Below are positions 8,334-16,172 of a DNA stretch of 64,000 nt, piece after piece. Within the stretch, counting starts at the first letter, position 1; each line of letters opens with the position of its first letter. The translations under genes and the position numbers were made by a program. This DNA comes from an uncultured Rikenellaceae bacterium (GTDB taxonomy: Bacteria > Bacteroidota > Bacteroidia > Bacteroidales > Rikenellaceae). The notes under the pieces are model-generated. The model was not told the origin of the DNA and searched no databases. It worked only from the letters and a program-made list of their open reading frames with translations. The stretch spans positions 1 to 64,000 of the forward strand of contig CAJGBR010000002.1 in assembly GCA_904501625.1 (NCBI GenBank). Direction: 5' to 3'.

Positions 8334-9308
8334 ATGGGTGAATTTGAGTCAATCCGCAATATCAGAGCACAATTCGCATCATTAGTCGATCAGAATATGG
8401 AGGGCATTGGTGATGATTGTGCCACGATTATGGGTTCAGATTTGAGTCAGTTATTCACTACGGACATATTGGTTGAGGGAATTCATTTTCTTCGAGACAA
8501 AATTTCGCCATACGATTTAGGTCGAAAATCTTTGAGTGTCAGTCTGAGTGATATCGCAGCAATGGGTGGGACTGCACAATCCTCCTTTTTATCAGTAGCC
8601 CTTCCTCCCACAATAAGCAGCGATTGGTATGATTCATTCATTGAAGGTTATCGTTCGGTCTCAGTAGAGTATTCTGTACCGCTGCTTGGAGGAGATACCA
8701 GTCGATCGTTGCGTGACATTGTGATAAACGTATTGGTTACGGGAACCGTTTCCGAATCGTGTCGCAAATGTCGCAAATCCGGCATAGCCGGAGATCTGAT
8801 TTTCGTAGGTTCGACATTGGGCAATGCAGCCTGCGGACTGAAGTTGCGACTCACATCTGATGCAATATACGATCACGAGCAGAGCAAATTTCTATTACAA
8901 GCACAAGACAATCCTCGTCCACAGATGGCTCTGGGCAAATATCTTAGCCAACGTTCTGAGGTTCACGCAATGATGGATGTCTCTGACGGAATTGCGTCAG
9001 ACCTACTTCACATACTCGAGGAATCGAATGTTGGAGCCGAAATACAATTAGAAAAAGTGCCTCTCTCTTCCGAGATGGTTGCTGTGTGTCAAGCAAATGG
9101 TTGGTCACCTCAAGCTTTAGCACTCGAAGGAGGTGAGGATTATTGTCTGCTGTTCACCGCTAAGACAGATATCAGTGATGACATTTTTGTCCACACAGGA
9201 GAGAAAGTCTACTGTATTGGTCGACTGACCGATCGAATCGGACAGATCGAATGGTTACTCAACAATGTGCCGCAACAAAATGAATTTAAAGGGTTTACTC
9301 ATTTCTAA
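8334..9308 (+). CDS. thiL: Thiamine-monophosphate kinase
   Basis: Phosphorylates thiamine monophosphate to thiamine diphosphate, the cofactor used by KorAB in this same window. The ATP- and Mg-binding signature is IGDDCAT at about residues 25-31, followed by FTTDILVEGIHF and SLSDIAAMGG, and later LLGGDTSRS, MMDVSDGIASDLLHILE and LEGGEDYCLLF, all hallmarks of ThiL. At 324 residues it has the family length. thiD follows after 3 bases, so the two are one operon. Unlike many thiamine genes it has no visible riboswitch upstream. Confidence 0.95.
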   Translation: MGEFESIRNIRAQFASLVDQNMEGIGDDCATIMGSDLSQLFTTDILVEGIHFLRDKISPYDLGRKSLSVSLSDIAAMGGTAQSSFLSVALPPTISSDWYDSFIEGYRSVSVEYSVPLLGGDTSRSLRDIVINVLVTGTVSESCRKCRKSGIAGDLIFVGSTLGNAACGLKLRLTSDAIYDHEQSKFLLQAQDNPRPQMALGKYLSQRSEVHAMMDVSDGIASDLLHILEESNVGAEIQLEKVPLSSEMVAVCQANGWSPQALALEGGEDYCLLFTAKTDISDDIFVHTGEKVYCIGRLTDRIGQIEWLLNNVPQQNEFKGFTHF

Positions 9309-9311
9309 TAT

Positions 9312-10118
9312 ATGAATAGTTATAAAAAAGCAATGACTATAGCCGGATCCGATCCCTCAGGCGGAGCAGGAATCCAGGCCGATATAAAAGCAATTTCAGC
9401 GTGCGGAGTCTATGCCGAAGCCGTTATAACATCACTGACCTCACAGAACACACTCGGAGTACAAGGTGTTCTCAACACTCCGGCAGATGTAGTTCGCACA
9501 CAAGCCGAATCGGTACTCAACGACTTAGGTTGCGACTCGATGAAGACAGGGATGTTGCCCACCTCGGATATTATTGAAACCGTAGCCGACCTGATTCGTC
9601 GCTATACAATCCCACACGTCGTAGTTGACCCGGTAGCTATTTCTACCTCTGGAGCAAAACTCATTTCCGACGAAGCTATCGTTTCATTACGCACAAAACT
9701 GATTCCTTTGTCAGAGATAGTTACACCGAATCTGCACGAAGCCGAGATTCTCAGTGGAGTAAAAATCAAGACACATTCTGACTACCGACAAGCAGCCGAC
9801 AAAATTCTTGCCCTCGGAGCCAATTCGGTCTTGATTAAGGGGGGACATCTCGAAGATGAATTGCTGATAGACACGTTGTATTGTAAAGACGGTCGCGTGT
9901 TCGACTATAAGAATATGCGAATCAACACGCCAAATACGCACGGGACAGGTTGCACATTATCAGCCTCGATTTCAGCATTTTTGGCACGAGGTTTTGAATT
10001 GCCCGAAGCCGTAGGCCTCGCCATTGAGTACCTCCACAATGCAATCAAGTGCGGAGCAGACAATGTTTGTGGCAAAGGACACGGTCCTGTACACCATTTC
10101 TGGAATGTTTGGAAATAA
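9312..10118 (+). CDS. thiD: Hydroxymethylpyrimidine/phosphomethylpyrimidine kinase
   Basis: Ribokinase-family enzyme that phosphorylates 4-amino-5-hydroxymethyl-2-methylpyrimidine twice, to the diphosphate needed for thiamine assembly. The N-terminal TIAGSDPSGGAGIQADIK is diagnostic, as is the C-terminal anion-hole motif NTHGTGCTLSASISAFLARG with the catalytic Asp/Cys region. The 268 residues are the standard single-domain length with no ThiE or TenA fusion. It sits between thiL (3 bases before) and the DivIC-like gene (18 bases after). Confidence 0.95.
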   Translation: MNSYKKAMTIAGSDPSGGAGIQADIKAISACGVYAEAVITSLTSQNTLGVQGVLNTPADVVRTQAESVLNDLGCDSMKTGMLPTSDIIETVADLIRRYTIPHVVVDPVAISTSGAKLISDEAIVSLRTKLIPLSEIVTPNLHEAEILSGVKIKTHSDYRQAADKILALGANSVLIKGGHLEDELLIDTLYCKDGRVFDYKNMRINTPNTHGTGCTLSASISAFLARGFELPEAVGLAIEYLHNAIKCGADNVCGKGHGPVHHFWNVWK

Positions 10119-10136
10119 CTCACAATCGCTAAATAA

Positions 10137-10406
10137 ATGGCAAACAAGAGATTATATTTAATTACAATAGTCGTATTTTTGATAATGGTTTGTCTGGTAG
10201 ACAAGAACAATTTGGTTGAGCAATTCCGACTGAGCAATGAAATTCGAGAACTTAAACACCAACGCAACTACTATATTGAACAAATTAAACGAGATAGTAT
10301 CGAGATTGAATCACTGAAAAACGATACCTGTATCGAAAAAGTTGCTCGCGAACGATACTTGATGAAGCGTTCAAATGAGACAATTTTCATCATAAACGAG
10401 AAATAA
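10137..10406 (+). CDS. Septum formation initiator family protein (DivIC/FtsB-like)
   Basis: An 89-residue bitopic membrane protein: a short basic N-terminus, one transmembrane helix (about residues 6-22, LYLITIVVFLIMVCLV), then a coiled coil (about 28-62) and the typical C-terminal ending EKVARERYLMKRSNETIFII. DivIC/FtsB proteins bind FtsL and FtsQ in the divisome and help switch on septal peptidoglycan synthesis. An FtsL-like protein and FtsI are encoded at 15.7-18.4 kb, so the trio is split across the window. It is probably co-transcribed with thiL and thiD. Confidence 0.88.
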   Translation: MANKRLYLITIVVFLIMVCLVDKNNLVEQFRLSNEIRELKHQRNYYIEQIKRDSIEIESLKNDTCIEKVARERYLMKRSNETIFIINEK

Positions 10407-10420
10407 ATCAAAAATTTTAT

Positions 10421-10450
10421 TTTGTAATCGAAAATTTCTTTCTACCTTTG
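10421..10450 (+). promoter_or_regulatory. Promoter of tRNA-Gln
   Basis: TTTG at 10421-10424 and TACCTTTG at 10443-10450 are 18 bases apart, a near-ideal -33/-7 pair ending 12 bases before the tRNA. It is one of the best promoter matches in the window. Confidence 0.75.
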
Positions 10451-10462
10451 TGGCGTAAAAAT

Positions 10463-10533
10463 TGACCCATGGTGTAATGGTAACACTACAGATTCTGGTT
10501 CTGTCTTTCTGGGTTCGAGTCCTAGTGGGTCAA
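10463..10533 (+). tRNA. tRNA-Gln (anticodon CTG)
   Basis: A complete cloverleaf: acceptor stem TGACCCA/TGGGTCA with the U1-A72 pair typical of glutamine tRNAs, a D arm containing TGTAATGGTAACA, anticodon stem ACAGA/TCTGT around the loop TTCTGGT (anticodon CTG, reading CAG), and a T arm with the GTTCGAG loop. The discriminator is A; CCA is not encoded. It has its own promoter and is followed by a strong terminator. Confidence 0.95.
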
Positions 10534-10539
10534 CAGGTT

Positions 10540-10566
10540 AGCCGAGCAGTTCGCTCGGCTTTTTTT
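10540..10566 (+). terminator. Terminator after tRNA-Gln
   Basis: An 8-bp perfect stem (AGCCGAGC/GCTCGGCT) with the loop AGTTC is followed by seven T residues. Confidence 0.92.
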
Positions 10567-10585
10567 GTATATATAGTGCAAAAAT

Positions 10586-10615
10586 AAAGGCCTACCCCCT
10601 CGGGATAGGCCTTTT
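10586..10615 (-). terminator. Terminator of the M16 protease gene
   Basis: On the minus strand an inverted repeat with arms AAAGGCCTA and TAGGCCTTT encloses a GC-rich loop, directly after the protease stop codon, and runs into TTTATTTT. It faces the tRNA terminator, so the two convergent units are separated. Confidence 0.8.
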
Positions 10616-10632
10616 GATTCAGTCTATATCTC

Positions 10633-13440
10633 TTATTTTGTGCGGAACATCAAGTCAACGATGTCAGTTTTCTTAGAGAACATAACCTTAGCATATTTTT
10701 GAATATCTTTCGGAGTGATCTTATTCAAGATTTCGTCGAAATTCTTAGGATCTGTGTCATCAACACCTGTCTGAACATAACCAATCAAAGCAGAACGAAC
10801 ATAGTTGTTAGATTTCACGCCTTGTTCACGATTCTTGATCAAGTTCTTAACGATATTGTCAACTTCGTCTTGAGTAACACCATTAGCCTTAATTTCTTCG
10901 ATTTCTTTGTAAATCAAAGATTTCAAGTGTTCAGCTTTATCCGGGTCGCATTCGAACTGCATAGCCATAGTAGCCTTTTGAACAGGGATTCTTGTGAATC
11001 CGGCACGAACAGATACTCCGTAAGTACCACCCTCTTTCTCACGAATGTTAGTAGTGTATCTCAAATCGAGGATACCGCGAAGGATCGTATTCTTCAGGAT
11101 ATTTGCAGCTTCAGCCTTCATTTGGCGGTGGTAAGCAACGCTGATAACAGCCTTCGGAGTTTCGAATTTGATATCAATATCGCGAGCTGTAGTACCCTTA
11201 GCAGGTCTTACTTTATTATCAACCCAAGATTCTTTGCGGTCAACGTTAGGCAGAGAACCGATATATTTTTCGATCAATGGCTTAGCTTCGTCAGCTTCGA
11301 TATCACCAACTAGGAAGAAGTCGAAACTTGCAGCATCTTTGAAACGGTCACGATAGATAAATTCAACATCTTCGATAGTGATTTCGCGGAACATATCCGG
11401 AGTAGCAATGATTGTACGCGGGTGATAGTTTGTTGAAATCAAAGAAGCCGAGTCAGAGATAATCTTGTTAGGAGTACCTTCAGTTGTAGCGAGTTGAACT
11501 GCTGAACGATCCATAATAATCTTGAGTTGTTCAGCATCGAAACGAGGTTTAACGAACTGCAGATAAACGAGTTTCAACATTGTTTCGAAGTCAGCCTTGT
11601 TTGAAGCACCAGAGATGCTTTCACTATAGCTAGATACGTTTACACCAACACCAACACGTTTACCAGCCAAAGCTTTTTTCAGTGCGATAGCGTCGAAGTC
11701 ACCCAAACCGAATGCCGGCATAACTTGGTGAGCAATACCTGCCACGAAGAGTTTATCTACGCCGTAAACTGAGGTACCACCATAGCTCGAAGAACCGAGA
11801 GTGATGTTATCTTTAGTAAAGTCTGCTTTAGCATAATAAACATTTGTACCGTTTTCGAGAGTCCATTTTTCAGCATTGAGCAATGGGAGTTTTTCAACTT
11901 TAACAATCTTTGAACCTTTGAGTTCATCTTCTGAAAGCAATTCTTGACCTGTAGTTTCGTCTTTGTACTTAGCCAAATCAGATTTTTCAACACGGTCCAT
12001 CACAGCCAACAACTCTTCTTTAGTCGGGTGTGTTACACCTTCAGACGGACCTTGAACGATCAAAACCATATTTTCTTTAGTGAAAATAGTTTTTGCCAAT
12101 TCGTTAACGTCGTTGATAGTAATGTTTTCGATCAAAGATTTAGCAAGCGGAGTATAATATTCGATGCTCATTGAAACTCCGTCTTCCATAAATATGTCTT
12201 TGATTTCGTTTACGTAAGAACGGTTTGTGATCTTATCTTTTTGTTTGTAGTTGTTTTCGAGAGATGAAAGCATATTCTTTTTCAGACGGTCGAGTTCTGA
12301 TTGGTTGAAACCGAAACGTTTAGCACGTTCAACTTCTTGATAAACGCTTTCAAATGCAGCAACACCACAATTTGGTTGATTGATAGCTTGAACAACGAAG
12401 CAATCGTAACCACGAACCAATCCTTGTTTACCAGCACCACCTCTCAACAAATTCTTATCACCTTTTTGTACCTTTTCGCTGATACGAGCACCGAGCATTG
12501 AGTTGTACATTGATTCGATGAAACTCATTCTCATTGAAGCAACATCTTTATTGTTTACTTCGCGTTCAATAGAATACAAAGTAACAGATGAGCCTGTCAA
12601 TTCTTTGTCAGTTGCACAAACGAAACCGATATCTTTACGAGCAGGGATTTCAAAGAAAGGACGAGCCTTCGGATTTTCTACAGCTGGGATGTCAGAGAAG
12701 ATTTTCTGAATTTTAGCTTCGATTTCGTCAACGTTGATATCACCGACAACAACGATAGCTTGCAAGTCAGTGCGGTACCAATCGTGGTAGAAGTCACGCA
12801 AAGTTTGGTATTTGAAGTTTTGTATAACGTCGAGTTTACCAATTACGTCACGGTTAGCACGGATAGAACCTTCGAAGAGAACTTGCCATACTTGATTTCT
12901 AACGCGAGAGCTTGCAGAGTTACGAGTACGCCATTCTTCGCTGATAACGCCACGTTCTGAGTCGATTTCAGCCTCTTCAAGCAACAGGTAGTGAGACCAA
13001 TCTTTCAATACCATCAAACAAGTATCGATCAGAGCAGGATCTTTATCTACTGGAATATCACTTAAATTGTAAACTGTTTCATCTTGAGCTGTGTAAGCAT
13101 TGATGTTACGACCAAATTCAACGCCGTGTCTTTCGAGAGTTTTGATGATACCTTTGCCAGGGAAGTTTTTGGTTCCGTTGAAACACATATGTTCCAGGAA
13201 GTGAGCCAAACCATCTTGGTCATCGTTTTCAAGCAAAGCACCTACGTTCTGCATAATGTAGAACTCAGCACGTTGTTTTGGTTCTTGGTTGTGACGGATG
13301 TAATAAGACATACCGTTTTTCAACTTACCCATACGGATTGCAGGGTCCATCTGAAGTTTCTCAGACAGATTAACCTGAGCTGACAAACTGAGCGCCAAAC
13401 TCATAACAAGAGTCAACACTCCAAAGAATTTAATTTTCAT
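10633..13440 (-). CDS. M16 family zinc metallopeptidase (pitrilysin/insulinase type), exported
   Basis: A 935-residue two-lobe M16 protease with a cleavable signal peptide (MKIKFFGVLTLVMSLALSLS, cut near residue 21), so it acts in the periplasm or outer membrane. The inverted zinc motif HFLEH is at residues 80-84, with the third ligand Glu about 77 residues later in SERGVISEEWR. The second lobe (from about residue 520) repeats the fold but has no HXXEH, as expected. It contains an RxxGY-like segment near the C-terminus. Substrates are probably small proteins or peptides. The gene is monocistronic, with a weak promoter upstream and a hairpin at the end. Confidence 0.93.
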   Translation of the reverse strand: MKIKFFGVLTLVMSLALSLSAQVNLSEKLQMDPAIRMGKLKNGMSYYIRHNQEPKQRAEFYIMQNVGALLENDDQDGLAHFLEHMCFNGTKNFPGKGIIKTLERHGVEFGRNINAYTAQDETVYNLSDIPVDKDPALIDTCLMVLKDWSHYLLLEEAEIDSERGVISEEWRTRNSASSRVRNQVWQVLFEGSIRANRDVIGKLDVIQNFKYQTLRDFYHDWYRTDLQAIVVVGDINVDEIEAKIQKIFSDIPAVENPKARPFFEIPARKDIGFVCATDKELTGSSVTLYSIEREVNNKDVASMRMSFIESMYNSMLGARISEKVQKGDKNLLRGGAGKQGLVRGYDCFVVQAINQPNCGVAAFESVYQEVERAKRFGFNQSELDRLKKNMLSSLENNYKQKDKITNRSYVNEIKDIFMEDGVSMSIEYYTPLAKSLIENITINDVNELAKTIFTKENMVLIVQGPSEGVTHPTKEELLAVMDRVEKSDLAKYKDETTGQELLSEDELKGSKIVKVEKLPLLNAEKWTLENGTNVYYAKADFTKDNITLGSSSYGGTSVYGVDKLFVAGIAHQVMPAFGLGDFDAIALKKALAGKRVGVGVNVSSYSESISGASNKADFETMLKLVYLQFVKPRFDAEQLKIIMDRSAVQLATTEGTPNKIISDSASLISTNYHPRTIIATPDMFREITIEDVEFIYRDRFKDAASFDFFLVGDIEADEAKPLIEKYIGSLPNVDRKESWVDNKVRPAKGTTARDIDIKFETPKAVISVAYHRQMKAEAANILKNTILRGILDLRYTTNIREKEGGTYGVSVRAGFTRIPVQKATMAMQFECDPDKAEHLKSLIYKEIEEIKANGVTQDEVDNIVKNLIKNREQGVKSNNYVRSALIGYVQTGVDDTDPKNFDEILNKITPKDIQKYAKVMFSKKTDIVDLMFRTK

Positions 13441-13488
13441 ACAATTGTATACATTTAGTTAAACTTTTTTTCATTCGCAATTTAGCGG

Positions 13489-13497
13489 CGCAAGTTA
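13489..13497 (-). promoter_or_regulatory. Possible -7 element of the M16 protease gene
   Basis: TAACTTGCG on the minus strand, the same nine bases as before korA, at 48 bases from the start codon. No good -33 partner is visible. Confidence 0.35.
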
Positions 13498-13652
13498 CTA
13501 ATTTTTTTGTTTATAACGTTGATTTTTACAATTTTTTTAAACAATAACGCTATTAGCACACATTTATTTTATTGATTAGCAATATTTTTAAATTTATCAT
13601 TTAAAATTCACAATAAAAAGCATTACCTTTACAATTCAAAAACAAATTTTAA

Positions 13653-14723
13653 ATGCTTTCTGAATATATTCTCGATAAACTTTCGGCATACTATAAAGTT
13701 TCCGAATTCCCGACCTTGCATTCAATGATTGAGGACTGGAGCCATAAGCGACCTCTTCTCGGACTAAGAATCCTTGATTCAACGCCTGTGTTCAGAAACA
13801 CGTTGCTCAAGTATTCGGCATTGCTCGCAGGTGGTGCTAAACTTGATATTGGCATTTCAGACGATATTTCGAGAGATGATTCTGTGGTTGATTTTCTGCA
13901 GAGTCAGGGTATCCGCATTGTTACGCCACAAGAGGCCAACGAAACATACGACATTGTTATGGACTGTGGAGCCATATTTTCATCTACTGTATCTCGATAC
14001 GGCTACGTCGAGTTAACCCGCAGCGGAGTTCCGAAATACGAACAACTCGGTGTTAAAGTTTTTGCTGCCGACAGCGGTGTAATTAAACGCATCGAGACCA
14101 TACTTGGTACAGGAGAGGGATATTTTCGAGCAATGGCCGAATTGGGCTACACCGACTGGCGTGGAGCCAGACTGACCATTTTCGGCAGTGGCAAGGTGGG
14201 CAGCGGCATAATCCTGCAAGCTCATCACCTGGGAGCAAATATTACCGTCGTAACAGATCCACCGACACTCTGTCAAAACTACCGAAAAATGTGCAACCAC
14301 GTCGTAGATTATCGTGATACTGAAGCTGTTATAGAGGCTCTTTCAAAATCTAACGCAGTAGTTACGGCTACGGGTTTGAGTTCTGTGATCGAACGATATG
14401 TCAATGCTGATTTCTTTTCGGACAAAAATATTCTACTGGCCAATATGGGAGTCGAAGACGAATATGGCGAAAGCATTTCGTCCGATATGATTCTGAATCA
14501 TAAGTCGGCCCTAAATTTTATGCTCGAAGAGCCGACACATCTGAAATACATTGATGCAACGATGTCGCTGCATAATCTCGGAGCCCTTTGGCTTTTTGAA
14601 CATTCTGATTGTTCGGGCGTCATACTACCACCCTCGGATATGGAGCAACAGTTGCTGGATATTACCCGCGAGTTTGGTGAAATTGGAGATGATTTAAAAG
14701 AAATTTTGGATAACAATATTTGA
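13653..14723 (+). CDS. Divergent S-adenosylhomocysteine hydrolase-like NAD-binding protein
   Basis: 356 residues with the overall plan of S-adenosylhomocysteine hydrolase, though shorter than the usual 430-470. An N-terminal domain opens with RPLLGLRILDSTPVFRNTLL, comparable to the substrate domain. A Rossmann domain has the dinucleotide motif GSGKVGSG (178-185), then VVTATGLSSVI and LLANMGVEDEYG, and the C-terminus has VILPPSDMEQQLL. Family active-site positions look altered: the ETTTGV segment is ELTRSGV (120-126), and the Lys-x-x-Asp-Asn region is KRIET (145-149), keeping Lys145 but replacing Asp-Asn with Glu-Thr. A real NAD-dependent reaction is likely but its substrate is unknown. rsmH follows after 31 bases under its own promoter. 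Confidence 0.65.
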   Translation: MLSEYILDKLSAYYKVSEFPTLHSMIEDWSHKRPLLGLRILDSTPVFRNTLLKYSALLAGGAKLDIGISDDISRDDSVVDFLQSQGIRIVTPQEANETYDIVMDCGAIFSSTVSRYGYVELTRSGVPKYEQLGVKVFAADSGVIKRIETILGTGEGYFRAMAELGYTDWRGARLTIFGSGKVGSGIILQAHHLGANITVVTDPPTLCQNYRKMCNHVVDYRDTEAVIEALSKSNAVVTATGLSSVIERYVNADFFSDKNILLANMGVEDEYGESISSDMILNHKSALNFMLEEPTHLKYIDATMSLHNLGALWLFEHSDCSGVILPPSDMEQQLLDITREFGEIGDDLKEILDNNI

Positions 14724-14749
14724 ATCCCGACGTAAAATATGTAATTTTG
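14719..14749 (+). promoter_or_regulatory. Promoter of rsmH-ftsL-ftsI
   Basis: TTTG at 14719-14722, lying over the stop codon of the SAHH-like gene, and TAATTTTG at 14742-14749 are exactly 19 bases apart. The -7 box ends only 5 bases before the rsmH ATG, which predicts a leaderless or nearly leaderless transcript. Confidence 0.72.
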
Positions 14750-14754
14750 CGACT

Positions 14755-15660
14755 ATGGAAACTTACCACGTACCAGTGTTATTAACTGAAAGTTGCGATC
14801 TTATGGGGATTGCAGATGGCGGCGTGTATGTCGATCTGACTTTCGGAGGCGGAGGCCATACTCGTGAAATTCTTCGCAGAATGGGACCAAAATCCCATCT
14901 ATTTTCGTTTGATCGTGATTCAGATACAACAGCTAATCTGCCAGATGATTCACGTTTTACTTTCATTCAGAACAATTTCAGGTTTATGCGTGGGTGTCTT
15001 CGTTCGGAAGGTGCCGAGCAGGTAGATGCCATTCTGGCTGACTTGGGAGTATCGTCACACCACTTCGACGAGGCTGAACGTGGATTTTCATACAGATTTG
15101 ATGCACCGTTGGATATGCGAATGAACCAACATTCAAAATTCTCGGCCAAAGAGTTACTGAACGAGTATCCTCAAGAACTCATCGAAAAAATCTTACGCCA
15201 ATACGGAGAACTGAGAGAGTCCGGACGAATAGCCAAAGCAATTATCAAATATCGCGAGACATCACCTTTGGCAACAATAAATGACTTACTCTCAATTCTT
15301 GAACCTTGCATCTCCAGAGGCACTGATCGCAATAAGTTTTTGGCACAGGTATTTCAAGCAATCCGCATAGAGGTCAATAGCGAACTTGATGCTCTGAAGA
15401 TGATGCTTGAGCAGTCGAGTCGCGTATTGCGTCCCGGAGGTCGTCTGGTAATCATTACGTACCATTCACTTGAAGATCGTCTCGTGAAGAATTTTATGCG
15501 GAATGGTAACTTTGACGGCATTCCTCAGAAAGATTTCTTCGGACGAGTAGAGACTCCATTTGAAGTTTATAATAACAAGCCAATTGTTCCGAATGCCGAG
15601 GAGATGGAACGCAACAGCAGATCACGCAGTGCCAAATTACGTTGTGCCATTAAACTATAA
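14755..15660 (+). CDS. rsmH: 16S rRNA (cytosine-1402-N4)-methyltransferase
   Basis: SAM-dependent enzyme that methylates N4 of C1402 in 16S rRNA, usually the first or second gene of the division and cell-wall cluster. The N-terminal YHVPVLLTES and the SAM-binding VDLTFGGGGHT (26-36) are diagnostic, as are DLGVSSHHFDEAERGFSYR, the segment FQAIRIEVNSEL, and VITYHSLEDRLVKNFM near the C-terminus. Full length at 301 residues. mraZ, its usual upstream neighbour, is absent; a SAHH-like gene is there instead. The ftsL-like gene begins 5 bases after the stop. Confidence 0.95.
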   Translation: METYHVPVLLTESCDLMGIADGGVYVDLTFGGGGHTREILRRMGPKSHLFSFDRDSDTTANLPDDSRFTFIQNNFRFMRGCLRSEGAEQVDAILADLGVSSHHFDEAERGFSYRFDAPLDMRMNQHSKFSAKELLNEYPQELIEKILRQYGELRESGRIAKAIIKYRETSPLATINDLLSILEPCISRGTDRNKFLAQVFQAIRIEVNSELDALKMMLEQSSRVLRPGGRLVIITYHSLEDRLVKNFMRNGNFDGIPQKDFFGRVETPFEVYNNKPIVPNAEEMERNSRSRSAKLRCAIKL

Positions 15661-15665
15661 TACGT

Positions 15666-16172
15666 ATGAGCAGTCATCACGAAGATATAGAATTTGAAGT
15701 TGTCAGACACGACAACGAACCGACTCACACAGAGAATTCAGAGTTTCACTCAGTAAAAAAAACTGAAATCAAAAACCTTGTTCGAAAGTCTGACACACCA
15801 AAATCATCTATTATTAATAGCACTACGACAGAACCGAATTCCACCGAAGGGGAACGAAAAAAGAGCATCTCGCTACTGAAGATTTTCTTAGGAGACTATA
15901 TGGATAATGACAAATTCAAATCGATGATGCCCTATGTTATATTTGTGACAATACTTGCCATTCTGTACATCTACAACGGTTTTGCACATAATGCCAAGCA
16001 TCGCCAAAAAGCCCAACTCACAGAACAGATTAAAGAATTACGTTCCAAATCGATGGCATTCAATGCTCTTAAGATGCAGGCGATCCAACGCAGTTCGATA
16101 CTGAACAAATGCGATGAATTCGGACTTGAACTGGAAGAGTCTGTAACCCCACCTAAGATTGTTGAAAAATGA
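15666..16172 (+). CDS. FtsL-like cell-division membrane protein
   Basis: 168 residues: a long hydrophilic cytoplasmic N-terminus (about 1-90) with many Glu, Lys and Ser residues, one transmembrane segment (about 93-112, MMPYVIFVTILAILYIYNGF), and a periplasmic coiled-coil-like stretch rich in Lys, Gln and Leu. Position between rsmH and ftsI, size and single-helix layout fit FtsL, which scaffolds FtsQ and DivIC/FtsB and helps activate FtsWI. FtsL diverges strongly in sequence, so the call rests largely on context. It overlaps ftsI by 4 bases. Confidence 0.75.
   Translation: MSSHHEDIEFEVVRHDNEPTHTENSEFHSVKKTEIKNLVRKSDTPKSSIINSTTTEPNSTEGERKKSISLLKIFLGDYMDNDKFKSMMPYVIFVTILAILYIYNGFAHNAKHRQKAQLTEQIKELRSKSMAFNALKMQAIQRSSILNKCDEFGLELEESVTPPKIVEK

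Noticed and set aside
10463-10533. An extra copy of a tRNA in the same gap
   Set aside because: Only one cloverleaf is present; the following inverted repeats are terminators with T tracts.
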